Shown one piece after another: positions 34,350 through 57,491 of a stretch of 64,000 nt of DNA (position 1 is its first letter; each line of letters begins with the position of its first letter). Both the position numbers and the translations under genes were made by a program. The stretch comes from Obelidium mucronatum. Lineage: Eukaryota; Chytridiomycota; Chytridiomycetes; Chytridiales; Chytriomycetaceae. The stretch is from positions 1 through 64,000 of the forward strand of contig JAIVFH010000136.1 of NCBI GenBank assembly GCA_025765595.1. The letters run 5' to 3'. The notes under the pieces were generated by a model. It made no database searches. It had not been told where the DNA came from and saw only the letters and a list, made by a program, of their open reading frames with translations.

Positions 34350-37021
34350 TCATAAATCGTCCACTTCATTCCAATTCCTTATTCCTTTCATTCGCCTTTT
34401 TCTTTCCAATTCTATTCGAGGGTCCCTGTCTGGTATGGCAGGTATTTTTTCTGTTGACGTTGGTGCAGATTTCGATCGTTTTGATGACAAAGTCGATTGG
34501 CCAGAATTCTTTCGGACTTCTGCAGTAACATCTTCCTTTTTGGATGCAAGACTTTCTGACTGCAGCTTCGCCGCAATAGCTAGTTTCAGAAAAATTAACG
34601 ATAAAATACAAGCAGTACTGGGGGTCAATGGCTTACTTTGTGTCTCTATTGACCGTGCAGTCTTTGCTTCTCTTCCTCCTCCTTCTCCTCCTCCTCCAGC
34701 TTTCATTAACATGCGTACTTGGGCCCGTAATGCGTTACTCATGTCCAAAAGTCGCATTCGATCCCCTGAAGCCTCAACAACTTTAGATGTTAGATCTTTT
34801 ATCCTTTGTTTTAAAGCTTCATTTTCCGAAGTAATCGTTGCCAATTTTTCTGCAGCCGCTTGTGCTGTAGCCGATGAGTTGCCGGAATCAGTTTGCGAGA
34901 TTGGTGTGGTATTCTGAGCAGAGTTTCGGAGGAGTTGGTCAATAAGTTGTTGCTTTTGCTGTATTATCTCTGCAAGTTGCTGAAGCTGCTGATTCGCAAT
35001 GGCCGCATCATGGGCAATGAAGTTACTGAATTCTGGTGGTTGGGTTGGTGGTGAGTGGGCAAGTTCATTTTGAACTGCTTCCATATCGTTCCGCATTTGC
35101 TTAATGATGGCTTGCAATTGAGCGTTCTGTTGTTCCAATTCTGAAATACGTTCATTGCGACCATCTTCATTGGAGTCGGCTGTTTGCCAATCCTGCAACT
35201 CTTTCTCCAATTGACTTCTAGATTTAAGCACAGCCTATTTGCGCGATATAAGTTATAAAAACTGTTTCCAGTGACACGCAAGGTTGAGATGACAAGCACC
35301 TTGAATTCAGCTTTTAACTGATCAAAATCCTGTGCCAAAATTTCTTTTTCCTGGAGAACTGACTTTATATACTTTTCGCTTTCCTTCAATTTTCGTAATA
35401 TCGTTTCTTCGGCCCACTTTTCTGTCACTGATTTCTCAGCGACCACTTTTTGAAAGTTAAATGTTGGCAAGACGCAAAATAACTCTGCACATTTCTCTCA
35501 CATTCATTCAGGTTGGTCTGAAGTTCCAGTTCGACTGCCTTGTGCTTTCGAATCTCGTCGCGACTTGAAGAGAGATCGGATTTGAGGCTTCGGATTTGGT
35601 CTTCAAGCTGTTGAACTTGATTCTCTTTTGATGAGAGATCACTTCCCAGAACATCGTACTGCGAATATTAAATTTTAAAGCATAAAAAACAATAGATTGT
35701 AGAGTAATACCTCTTTCAAAAACGAAGCTTCCATTTCAGCCATGGTTTGATTGTACTTTTTTTGATTTGACACAAGCTTTCCTGCCATTTTACGAATCTT
35801 TCCAGTCGTCAAATGAAAATTAAGAGTCAAGGAGAAGTTTATCTTATTTTCACCTTGGAATCATGGGTATCTACAACTTGAGCCAGCTTTTTAGTGAGTT
35901 TTTCCACTTGATCGTTTAATGCTGTTATTTCAGAATCACGAGATTGCAGGGCAGACTCAAGGGTCTTGACTGCTGACTTTTGGGACTCCGCTTGGGCCTT
36001 CATGTGGTATTCGAGTCCCAAATTTTTTTCCAATAAGGCCTCAATCTCTTGTTTTAACAGTTGTATTTGAGATTGAAGGGTCTAGATAATTTGTCGCAAC
36101 GTTAAAAATAGCCAAGTAAACTCAAAGAGCAAACATTTTCTTTGGATTCATGCTCGGTTCTGTAAAACGCGCTTTGGCTCTCATAGTGTGTCGACAAGGT
36201 TTCTATCCGTTGGTTAGCCTGAATTTCAGAAGAAAGACTGTGAATTTCGTCAGTTGGATGGATAAATATCAACCTTTTGTAGTTCATGTTTGAGATTCGC
36301 AATTTCCGAAGCACTTTGCTTCCCATGATCCAACAGCTCCCATTGCGCTTCTTTCAACTTTTTGTCCACGTTTCTGGGATAAACGGATGTAATCGTCAAC
36401 AAGAGGGAAAATAGTTTATCCTCCAAACCGTTACCTGAGAGATTCTAGTTCGTCGATATACCCTTTCAATTTTAAATCACACGTTATTTGTAGTTCGTTC
36501 ATAGATTTTTCCTTTTGATGGATTGCTTGAATGTATTCCTGAATGGCTGTCTTTTTTGGGTGGAGAATTGATACATATCCGATTCATCGACCTCTTCTTC
36601 ATACCTCATGGTCCCTCCGAATTTTCCTTATCATTTCTGCGTGGTGAATATCCTGGTTCTGGTGAAATGATTTCAAGTTGTCCAGATCGGACGTTTTATC
36701 AGCTAGAACCATCTTCAGTTCTGAAAGTTGGGCATCCCTAGCATTTCACCAATCCCATACATCAGCAAACCACAAAATTAACCAATCAAGTGAATTCCAC
36801 CTTTCGCTTTGACCAGCCTTCAGTATTCGCACAAGTTCTTCGCATTTGTCCAGCTCTCGGTCTCGTTCCTCTAGTAAACCCAGATTGTACACGAAGTCTT
36901 CCGTTAAAACACGCAGCTTGTGCGCTGTATCGTCGCCTTGTGAGGCACAGCTCGAAGCAGTGGATTCTACTGTTTTGAGCATTTCGTTCACTTGGCGTAT
37001 TTGTGCGAAGAGTGGTTCCAT
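34350..37021 (-). CDS. CCDC57-like coiled-coil protein
   Basis: Model: complement(34350..34579, 34637..35234, 35300..35445, 35502..35658, 35711..35797, 35854..36081, 36135..36218, 36274..36373, 36435..36550, 36605..36737, 36801..37021), 699 residues, ten introns with exact frame. The N-terminal LRVLTEDFVYNLGLLEERDR followed by ELDKCEEL matches the opening of CCDC57 (animal form reads EDFVYNLQVLEERDLEL). CCDC57 acts at centriolar satellites and centrosomes in microtubule nucleation and ciliogenesis. Nearly all of the rest is heptad-rich coiled coil, with a poly-Gly segment and a basic, Arg-rich C-terminus ending RRMKGIRNWNEVDDL. The tail ends 101 bp from the convergent upstream gene. Confidence 0.75.
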
Positions 37022-37435
37022 TTGGAATAATAATAAAAAACACAAGATACATCATGGTTTATTACAGAACTACACGACTCTATAATGCAGCGAGTAAGGC
37101 ACCGAAGCATCATTGTATAATTGGTACACGCATCTCCGGGTGCTGAAAGAAATACCTTTGAAATCAGGTGATGACTGTACGGAGGGATATTGGAAAAGAA
37201 TTGAATAAATAAATTGAACCCTCTATATTTACTTCCCTATTCTTCCTCCTTGCATACCGAATATACTTGGGTGTCAGTACTGTATTCCGATGCTGCTATA
37301 AAGTTGAGTTAAGTATAAGCTAGTATAGATTTCACGTTTCGACATTTACTTTACATGAGACAGGGTAAACAGCTTATCACTTTCTTTTTTCTTTTAACTA
37401 CTGATTTATTATTTAAAATCACATCGAAAACTACG
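37022..37435. other. Shared promoter region of the CCDC57-like and PAP1 genes
   Basis: About 410 bp between two divergent start codons, AT-rich. I see no repeat, RNA gene or clear TATA box. Confidence 0.4.
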
Positions 37436-40221
<2,786 letters not shown>

Positions 40222-40339
40222 ACGGGTTTTATACTTGCTGCATTGTTTTTGCTCTCTAATAATACAAATAGGTGTTCGAAGTTCAAAACGATATGTGTTT
40301 GTTGTGTTTAGACCAAATAAAAAAGATCCATCATGTTCT

Positions 40340-41580
40340 TTATTCAATGTAGATGGAGGCAAACACAAGGAATGATGTGTGACCTGCAACGTTCATTACT
40401 GGACGAGTTACAACAACTTGATCTTCCTTTTCTCCTCCTTCAGTCTCAGTGGCACCAGTAGCAGCAGCAGCGCCGGCAGCAGTACTTTCTGCCTCAATTT
40501 CATTCTTTTGTTCGGCAGATTCATCTTCCTCCTCCTTTTCCTCATTGGATCTCTTCCTTTTGGAGGGGGACTCTTTTTTGGTGAAACCACTAATACTGTC
40601 CCGTGTTGGCAACGACCGCTTTGTAAGAGTCTTCACTTCTTGTTTACGAATCAAAGTTTCATACATTCGAACATCTAATTGGTACAGCACGTCAAATTTG
40701 TGACTTTGTAGACAACCGAAGTACGACAAACCATAAAACCCAAGTTTTCCCAATTCTTCGCAAGTTCTCTGAACTTGTTCAATCGCCGGACTGAACGTAC
40801 AAATTCTCCCCACCTTGCCCTTCTTGAAACTCTGCTTCGCACTTGCAATTGCCTCCCAAGGACTGGGCAAGTCCAAAAACACAGCATCGCTCACATTTTC
40901 CATGCCGAATCCGTCTTTACACACATTACGGTGCTGCACATTGACAATGTGCGACAATTCATGGAGCTTCAACTCGTCTTTGAACTTGAGCACGCGTTCT
41001 TCATGGTACTCAAACGTGTGCAATGTTCCAGTGGGTGCAATTGTACGAGCAATTGAGTGTGAGAATGACCCTGATCCAGTACCTGTGGTATGAAAAGAAG
41101 TGCATGGTCCATCAGCCTATCAACCCTTTCTTTCTTTTTTTTCTCTCCCTCTCACTCTCCCTCTCACCTGATTCAATCACGACAGCACCAGGCTTCAAAT
41201 CAAGCAACGACGATACGAGAGCAATGTCAGGCATATACAGAATCTGCGTTCTGTGGGGCAAAGTTTGTGTCCAGAGTTCAGGTGTGGGATGAAGGAACGT
41301 CATGTGTCCGTTGCCCTTCTGCGATACGATTCGGGCCCCGAATGGCTTGCCGATAATGTTATTGTGGTGAAACGCGCCGTATTTGTTGTTCAGGGCTCCG
41401 TCCTTGACAATCTGGATGGCCTGCATGTCCAACGGGTTCTAAACGGCCGATGTTAACATATAGAGTGGCTTATATCTGAGCAAGCAGTCTGCTATGCTAC
41501 TCACGCACCACATAGGCAATCACAATGTCTCCGTCTTGGATCGTCTTTTTATAGTTGGTAAACGGTGATTTCATGGCCAT
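40340..41580 (-). CDS. TRM61: tRNA (adenine-58-N1) methyltransferase catalytic subunit
   Basis: Model: complement(40340..41082, 41168..41438, 41509..41580), 361 residues. With TRM6 it makes m1A58 in the T loop of tRNAs. Recognisable parts: FTNYKKTIQDGDIVIAYV at the N-terminal barrel, GHMTFLHPTPELWTQTLPHR, the SAM motif ESGTGSGSFSHSIAR spliced across the second intron, HTFEYHEERV, DAVFLDLPSPWEAI and CTFSPAIEQVQRTCEELG. A Glu/Lys/Ala-rich segment of about 60 residues interrupts the C-terminal part before TRPVMNVAGHTSFLVFA. It overlaps nothing; PAP1 ends 118 bp away and converges on it. Confidence 0.93.
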
Positions 41581-41619
41581 TTTTGAATAAATTGAAAGTA
41601 AGATTTATTGGCAAAAGAC

Positions 41620-43910
41620 TCAAGGACCCATCCAAGAATTTTGGAACTTGGACACTTGCTCTTCGAACTTAACCGAAGGTCCAAGCTCCATTTCATGAAG
41701 ACCCTTTCCAGCTGGAACCATTGGGTAGACGTGCTCATCCTTTTCAACCACGGCATCAAAGATAACTGGCTCTGTGCACGCCAGGAATTCTGCCATCACC
41801 CCTGGAAGTTCTTCCATTGTAGAAGCCCGGAGTCCTTTGCAGTTCATTGACTAAGGAAGCAAATTAGACTTGTTTTGTCGTCGTTTCAATACTAACCTCA
41901 GCAAACTTCACGAAGTCCGGGTTCTGCATCACGGTTCCCGAATATCTCTTTTCATAAAACAAATCTTGCCATTGCTTAACCATTCCCTGGAAGTCGTTGT
42001 TCAGAATCAGAACCTTGACAGGAATGTTGAATTGTCTGGCAGTCATCAATTCCATTCCAGTCATGGAAAAGGAGGCATCACCATCAATGTCGATAACAAT
42101 GCAGTCAGGACGCCCAACTTTGGCTCCAATAGCGGCTGGAAGACCAAAGCCCATAGTTCCGAGACCACCTGATGTAACCATTGTTCTTGGGAAACGCCAT
42201 CTATACCATTGAGCAGCCCACATTTGATGCAAACCAACACCAGTCGACAAAATAACCTTTTCCTTCATGTGTGAAACCTGCTTGCTAAGCTCCTCCAAAA
42301 CAGCTTGGGGCTTCAGCTTGCCACCAGCAACAGATGGTTCGTAGCTGAATGGGTACTTTTGCTTCCACACATCCAACTGCTCGAACCATTCAGCACGGTC
42401 CTTGTTTTGGACGAGAGGGATCAAGTGGCGGAGATTGGAAGTGACGTCTCCATCAACAGACACATCAACCTTGACAACCTTGTTGATGTTCTTTGGCATG
42501 ATTTCAAACTGAACAATTCCACCCTTTCCTCGCAGACTTGCCTTCTTGGCGGCAGGCGCGAATTCTCATGGAGCTTTTTTAGTTTTCATGTTTAACACAA
42601 AACATTAAGAAGAACTCACTCTTCAAGTTTCCAGTGACACGATCGTCGAATCTGGCTCCCAAAGAAATAATCAAATCCGCAGACTGCATGGCCAAATTGG
42701 CGTACGCAGATCCGTGCATTCCAAGCATGTGCAGAGACTTAGGGTCTTCTTCATCAAAAGCTCCCATAGCCATCAAAGTGGTGGTAACTGGAATATTGGC
42801 GGCATCGGCCAGTTGCTTCAGAATCTTAGGACCTTCAGGGTTTCCAACCATTCCTTGACCAACATACAAAATTGGTTTTTGGGCAAGGTTGATCATTTCA
42901 GCCACCTTTTCAATGCTTTGGAGAGTGGCTGGCGATGGACCATCATCAACGTGGACCATTGGCTTCTTTCCTGGGATTTTGGTTGCACCGTGAATTGGCT
43001 TGCCCAAAATCGCAGCGGTAACATCCTTTGGCAAATCAACGAGAACAGGTCCAGGTCTTCCACTTGTAGCGATTTCGAACGCTTCGTTAATGCGTCGAGG
43101 CAATTCGGCAATATCCTTCACCATTACATTCCACTTCGTACAGCTTCGACTAATTCCAAGAATATCGGCTTCCTGGAAAGCATCTGTTCCAATCGCGGTT
43201 GTTGGCACTTGACCTGAAAACACAACCATAGGAGTTCCATCAGAGAGAGCATCTTGCATCGGAGTGATAACGTTTGTTGCTCCAGGACCTGAAGTGACGA
43301 GAACAACACCAACTTTTCCTCTGTTCATGATGACATGTTAGAAATTTAAAGAAAATAGATAACCAGCAAGATGTCCGTCCCTCCTCAGCTTCCTTAACAT
43401 TGCCACACAGTTTGGGCAAGTTTTCGAAGCCAAAAGGTGATTGGATAAATTACGTACGTTGCTCTGGCATAACCTTGGGCCATGTGCCCAGCACCTTGTT
43501 CGTGACGGGGTAGAATGAATTCGAAGTAGTCCGAGTTGTGAATTGCATCGTAAACGGGCAAAATCGCCCCTCCTGGGTACCCAAAGACCACCTTCACGTT
43601 CTGTCGCAACATCATCTCGTGGAAGATTTGACCTCCAGTCATACCAACAAAGGAAGAGTCTGTTGTCATGGTTGTAGTTGCACCCTCGGGCGTAGTGATA
43701 GTCATTGGCTGCTTCTTTGATGCGTGCTTAGTGGCCGATGCTGGGCTGTTGAACTCTCAGCAAACTCCAAGCAGACTCAACCACAGCTCACCTCCGGATG
43801 GCCGCTGCCGCTGAGAATGCCCGGACATTCATAGCCGCGCATACGTTCGAGGCCAGCGATCTTCGGACCGCCGATGCGTTGAGAGTCCGTTGGATCAGAG
43901 CCAGTCTCAT
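41620..43910 (-). CDS. ILV2: Acetolactate synthase catalytic subunit, mitochondrial
   Basis: Model: complement(41620..41850, 41897..42564, 42620..43320, 43458..43745, 43792..43910), 668 residues. A ThDP enzyme for the first common step of valine, leucine and isoleucine synthesis. The N-terminus is Arg/Ala/Ser-rich and amphipathic (LIQRTLNASAVRRSLASN), a mitochondrial presequence with its own exon. Signatures: VVFGYPGGAILPVYDAI, the catalytic glutamate in LPRHEQGAGHMAQGYARAT, VLVTSGPGATNVITPM, ADLIISLGARFDDRVTGNL and the ThDP motif from DGDASFSMTGMELMTARQF to LILNN. The proline in FSGQVPTTAIGTDAFQEAD, a herbicide-contact position in other organisms, is ordinary. Confidence 0.96.
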
Positions 43911-43996
43911 TTTTTTCTTTTTGGGATGATTTCACTTGTTGAAATCCAAGTTATCTCATCACGTGACTCGAACCAGATAAGTGTACCAAAAACTAT

Positions 43997-52500
<8,504 letters not shown>

Positions 52501-52536
52501 GTATTGAAATCTGACAATTCTCTTTTTATTATTTAT

Positions 52537-53160
52537 TTACTGATTTTTGGATTGATTGACTCTCGCTTCAAAAGCTAAAAGAAACCGCACTCCAAGCTCA
52601 TCAAACGCGCTGGCGTTGCTCAGATCGACCTTGCCTAGAAATTCTTGGCTTGCCCATTCGCCCGCCGCGTCTGCCCCCACAAACTTGGCCCCTCCTTCAA
52701 CAAGGTACTTTTGAATTATTGCCGTTCCGTTTGCTTCGAGCACTTCTTGCCCTGTCTCAATAGAGTCTCCTACGCGCTGCCCAGCCTGGAACACCTCTCT
52801 TCTTTTTCGTATTTCATCATATCCTTCCACAAGTTCAAGCAACTTTCCGGCTTTTGCATCTGCATTTTGCTTACACCACACCTTTATACAAAAAATAAAA
52901 TAAATAAATAAAAAATAAAGAATAAAAAAAAGAGGGCAGGAATTCTCTGTTCAAACAAAAGTTCATCTTACCTTCAATTTCGTTTTCATTTCGTGATCGG
53001 AAGGAAGGTTAAAGAGAATAGAAGGCGTCCACTTGTCATTTTTAGAAAACTCTGTATCTTTCCACGCAAGTGACTTTGTATTGGTCGTCGATGAAGCTTC
53101 TTGCTTCTGATTTGGCGGTAACGCATCGGGTGTCTCTTGTTGTGAAGATGAACAACCCAT
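52537..53160 (-). CDS. Small protein with an N-myristoylation signal
   Basis: Model: complement(52537..52881, 52972..53160), 177 residues. It starts MGCSSSQQETPDALPP; Gly2 with Ser at positions 5-6 fits N-myristoyl transferase, and Cys3 could be palmitoylated, so membrane anchoring is likely. The rest is soluble and helical: KWTPSILFNLPSDHEMKTK, LLELVEGYDEIRKRREVFQA and FDELGVRFLLAFEARV near the end. I do not recognise the family. It starts 177 bp from the divergent secreted-protein gene at 53337, so the two may share a promoter. Confidence 0.7.
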
Positions 53161-53254
53161 TGTTGTTTTTCCTTTGTTACTTTACGCCAATTAAATTTTT
53201 TTTATTACATAAAAAATCTCATTCGTTTACTCATTCATTCATTCCAAATGAATA

Positions 53255-53262
53255 CTATAAAG
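53255..53262 (+). promoter_or_regulatory. TATA-like element of secreted protein 1
   Basis: CTATAAAG lies about 75 nt upstream of the ATG at 53337. The related gene at 55189 also has a TATA element, at 55 nt, which supports both. Confidence 0.4.
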
Positions 53263-53336
53263 CTGCCAATGAAACCCGAAACCCGTTTTTCATTTTCCCT
53301 CCAATACTCTCCAAATTCAACCAAATTTCACCTAGA

Positions 53337-53846
53337 ATGAGATTCAATCTGCTCGCTGCCTTGTTCTCTCTCAGCGTACTGGTTACTGCAGACGGGATTG
53401 TCGACCCTCAAGGACCACCCATCATCTACAGAGGCGCTCAAGAACAAATGACGGCGATTCAAATCGATGATGGAGTCGTTAAAGCAAGTGTTCCAACAAG
53501 TACAACACCAACGACCATCCTTCCAACACCTACCATCCCAAGTTCAACCCCCATTCTTGAAGAAGAGTCAGATCCAGTCCAGAAGTCACCTTCTGCCGCC
53601 GGCGCTACTGCTGATTCAACACCACGATCGACACCAACCATCACCAAAGTCAAGGCCACTCCTACTCCGACTTCTCCTCCTCAACAACAACAACAGCAAC
53701 AACAACAGCAACCGAATGTTCAAGTTGAGCCTTCCAAAAGCCTAGGGAAAATGGGTGTCCTACCCCCAACTCGGTTCAAATGCCGACGTGTTAATGGGAC
53801 AAGCAAAATTGCAATCATGGAACCAGCTCTTTCTGGATCCAACTGA
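53337..53846 (+). CDS. Small secreted protein 1 of a paralogous pair
   Basis: Single exon, 169 residues. A clear signal peptide, MRFNLLAALFSLSVLVTADG, is followed by a Thr/Pro/Ser-rich low-complexity region likely to be O-glycosylated, a poly-Gln run of ten residues, and a conserved C-terminal peptide: GKMGVLPPTRFKCRRVNGTS then KIAIMEPALSGSN. A protein on the other strand at 54902-55189 ends in almost the same peptide. The mature form has one cysteine. I know no family with this motif. A secreted peptide, adhesin or effector is possible; the dibasic-type RR before VN could be a processing site. Function unknown. Confidence 0.8.
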   Translation: MRFNLLAALFSLSVLVTADGIVDPQGPPIIYRGAQEQMTAIQIDDGVVKASVPTSTTPTTILPTPTIPSSTPILEEESDPVQKSPSAAGATADSTPRSTPTITKVKATPTPTSPPQQQQQQQQQQPNVQVEPSKSLGKMGVLPPTRFKCRRVNGTSKIAIMEPALSGSN

Positions 53847-54099
53847 TATTTCATATTCCCAACAATACCTATTATCGCGTTCTTTTTTGTTTTTTTTTTT
53901 GTAATAGATGCATATTTAAAAAACATGTTGTGTTGTTAAAATTTTCGCTCCAAAAAGACTCGAAAATCTTTACGCGACAATCGTTTCGCACTTGCTTTTC
54001 GCCAATCAAAAAGTCTTTGCCGAAGCTCACAAGTTTGCGCTGGACAGCAATTAATTATGCACTCAAAAAAGCAACCGCCCTCCTCAGACTTTCAATCAT

Positions 54100-54811
54100 T
54101 TACCCTGTTTTTGTACAAAAAGTGTATGATGCCCTGCCTACAAGCAATTTTTCAACGTATTTGCTTCTTCGACCAGGAAATGTAGCCTTTGGGATTTCTT
54201 TAATGGGTCCAAAGCACTTTGTGATGATAGACAAGTAGTTGAAGAGAAGGTTCATAGTATCGTCAGGAATATCTTTAACAGTTTGCTCGTATGACGTTGA
54301 TTTGGAAGATGTCTTTCACTTGACTCCATGTGAACGTTGGAATAATCCACCGAATCGTTCGTTTTCAACTTTTTCTTGTTTGCTGACAGGATATGATTAA
54401 ACTCGTTCCAGCGACGCTTGCGGGCAGCATGTGGCTCTTTGGCCGTATACCTATCCAGTGTGAATAAAGGTTTAAGATGTTTGAAGACAGAAATCACCCT
54501 TTCCTTCACCTTTTATCGCTGCTGCGTGCCGATCCTTTTTGCCTCATTAGCTCCACCGTCTCATCTCCCAGCCGCTTGAGTTCAGAGACGGCGCCATCGA
54601 ACAAAGATTGAAGATTGGCACGAATATCCACAGACTTCCTCGCCTCAATCTTTGCTGCGTCGATCTCCTCGTTGATGGCATCCGTTTTTTCAATATTTTT
54701 TTTGGATGCCGATTTATATCCAGAAGTAACAAGGGAATTGTCACTTTGAAAGAAATGGATGGATTCCTTTTTTTTCCCTTTTTCCAAAAGATAAAGAAGA
54801 AGAAGAAACAA
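54100..54811 (-). CDS. Uncharacterised helical protein
   Basis: Model: complement(54100..54312, 54351..54450, 54510..54811), 204 residues, frame exact. The parts are a helical Lys/Glu-rich region (AINEEIDAAKIEARKSVDIR, LFDGAVSELKRLGDETVELM), a basic middle (AARKRRWNEFNHILSANKKK) and a compact end (IPDDTMNLLFNYLSIITKCF, KYVEKLLVGRASYTFC). No family recognised. The second intron is only 38 bp and the N-terminal 20 residues come from AT-rich DNA, so the true start may lie elsewhere. It sits between the two related secreted-protein genes. Confidence 0.5.
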
Positions 54812-54901
54812 TATGTTTATTATTTATTGTAAATATTTAAATACAAATCTATAAAAAAAAAATTGCAAATTAAATTGCACGATGCAAAAGTTGCTTTTTT
54901 T

Positions 54902-55189
54902 TTACACCATGGCAGACAAAGCTGGTTCCATAATGGCAATATTGGTTGCGCTGTTCACGCGGCGGCATTTAAATCGTATTGGGGCTACAATTCCCATCTT
55001 TCCTACGCTTTGGGAAGGCGCAACTTGAATATTTGGTTGCTTTTGTTGTTGTTGTTGTTGTACTTGTGGTGTTGGTGTCGCCTTGACTTTCACCATGGTT
55101 GGTGTGGTGCTAACAGCACTCTTGGCTGGAGACACTTCAGCAACGACAGCAGTAGAGAGGAGAGCAACGATAAACAAGGAGAATTTCAT
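54902..55189 (-). CDS. Small secreted protein 2 of a paralogous pair
   Basis: Single exon, 95 residues. Signal peptide MKFSLFIVALLSTAVVAEV, a short Ser/Thr region, KVKATPTPQV, a Gln run, and the C-terminal peptide GKMGIVAPIRFKCRRVNSAT then NIAIMEPALSAMV. The alignment with the protein at 53337-53846 runs through KVKATPTP, the Gln tract and the whole C-terminus. The Thr/Pro linker is about 70 residues shorter. Conservation concentrated at the C-terminus suggests that this peptide is the working part. A TATA box lies 55 nt before the ATG. Confidence 0.8.
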   Translation of the reverse strand: MKFSLFIVALLSTAVVAEVSPAKSAVSTTPTMVKVKATPTPQVQQQQQQKQPNIQVAPSQSVGKMGIVAPIRFKCRRVNSATNIAIMEPALSAMV

Positions 55190-55584
55190 TTTGTGTTTGA
55201 GAAATGTGGTAAATTTAGTTTGGATGGAAAGAGTAGGATGTCGTTTATATACCAAAAAGGGAATGAAAGAAGAATGAGATTTTGTCGCTCCTTGTATACA
55301 TACAAATATACCCTCTTTTTTTTTGTATTTGGCTGGATGAGATTTATTTGTCCAAGATCTTTCTTCATTCTTTTCATTTTGACCTCGTTTATTTGAAGAG
55401 AAACGGATACAAGGGTCTAAACCCGATTTTTTTTCTCTAAGATTTTTTAAGACAGGACTCAATTGTGGAAAATGAAAACCAGTTTTTTGTTGTAATGGTT
55501 GAAAGTCTTTTTTTATTGCCCGAAAACGATAGCAAATATCCACACATCTCGGGGACCGCGAGAAATATAGGGGAAAAAAAAAGT
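55190..55584. other. Intergenic region
   Basis: Promoter of secreted protein 2 and 3' flank of the ubiquitin-L40 gene, 395 bp. Besides the TATA box at 55244 I see nothing to annotate. Confidence 0.5.
55244..55251 (-). promoter_or_regulatory. TATA box of secreted protein 2
   Basis: TATATAAA on the minus strand, 55 nt upstream of the start codon at 55189. It is among the best TATA matches in the window. Confidence 0.55.
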
Positions 55585-56453
<869 letters not shown>

Positions 56454-57323
56454 TCATTCATCTTGTTTTTGAGGAGTCGACATCAATGACATTTGAACAA
56501 CATAAACTGCCTGCGGCTTTGTCCACCTCTTGGCAGAGATTTGAACAGGCAACGGAGCATCTTGCGCCAAAACATTCACGCGAATTCCACAAGCGGCACA
56601 CTCGTGCATAAATAGATCCGTCACAAACGATGATCGCTCGACGAACGAAATTATGCATTTCGGCTCTTGCCCAGATTCCCCACTTCTAGAACCATCAGCG
56701 GATAACAGAAGCAGCTCATGCACAGTTGCGACAACTAAGCACACGTGTTCTTCATCCCAAAACAAGTCGCTCCCAATCAGGACATCGAATCCAAAGTCAT
56801 GATTGAATTCAGTAACACCCGCCATTTCCCTCAACAGCTCTTTACGCTTCTCGTAATCTTGCTCATAAAGCTTCGTGTTTGCAATAACTGTCCTCCAATC
56901 CAGAATCGCAGTGCCAATTTCAATACTGCCTTTTCCAATGTTGTCATCACCATCACCAAAGTCAGTCCCCGCCAAATTGTTGCGCAAGTTCAAACCCAAT
57001 CTGACCAAGGTATCTTGATCGAAATCAGTAGCAATGAGCAATCGAGGCCCCAATTTGGCGGCAACGCAACTCGTCAAACCTACACCAGCGCCAAGTTCGA
57101 GAATCCGTTTCCCAGCAACGATGCCGGGATGATCAACAAGATATTGCGCCAATGGTTTCGCTGAAGGCCAGAGGTAGAGTCCCTGTTGTGAGACTTGGAA
57201 ATCGAGTCCAGAGAAGCCAGTGTTGAGTTGGAGTGTGACTTCAAGAACAACATCATTTGAAGAAGCGTTGTTGCCGTTATTTGGAAACTTGAATGTGGTT
57301 ATAGTCGATTTTTCAGGTGCCAT
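56454..57323 (-). CDS. Family-16 (METTL21/EEF-type) protein methyltransferase
   Basis: Intronless, 289 residues. A seven-beta-strand methyltransferase: GLYLWPSAKPLAQYLVDHPG leads into the SAM motif RILELGAGVGLTSCVAAKLG, then LLIATDFDQDTLVRLGLNLR and the post-II motif DVLIGSDLFWDEEH. The order fits Methyltransf_16 enzymes, which methylate lysines on translation factors and chaperones. Substrate cannot be told from sequence; the DLFW in place of the usual DxxY-type motif is family-consistent. The protein is likely cytosolic. It ends close to the ubiquitin-L40 promoter. Confidence 0.85.
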   Translation of the reverse strand: MAPEKSTITTFKFPNNGNNASSNDVVLEVTLQLNTGFSGLDFQVSQQGLYLWPSAKPLAQYLVDHPGIVAGKRILELGAGVGLTSCVAAKLGPRLLIATDFDQDTLVRLGLNLRNNLAGTDFGDGDDNIGKGSIEIGTAILDWRTVIANTKLYEQDYEKRKELLREMAGVTEFNHDFGFDVLIGSDLFWDEEHVCLVVATVHELLLLSADGSRSGESGQEPKCIISFVERSSFVTDLFMHECAACGIRVNVLAQDAPLPVQISAKRWTKPQAVYVVQMSLMSTPQKQDE

Positions 57324-57491
57324 TCTGAGATGGTGGGAAAAAAAACGGATGCCAATTCCCGGCTTGGGGTGGTGGTCGTGGATGGTTTTTTGAAGTAAGA
57401 TAAAATCTTGGTATTGAATATTCGAATATTAAAATAATTGATAAGGATATGGAGGGGCGTTTTTGGTGTGGGTTTCGAGTATGTAAGAATA

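Noticed and set aside
53930..54238. 102-codon plus-strand frame
   Set aside because: It is antisense to the minus-strand exon 54100..54312, whose frame continues cleanly through two introns.
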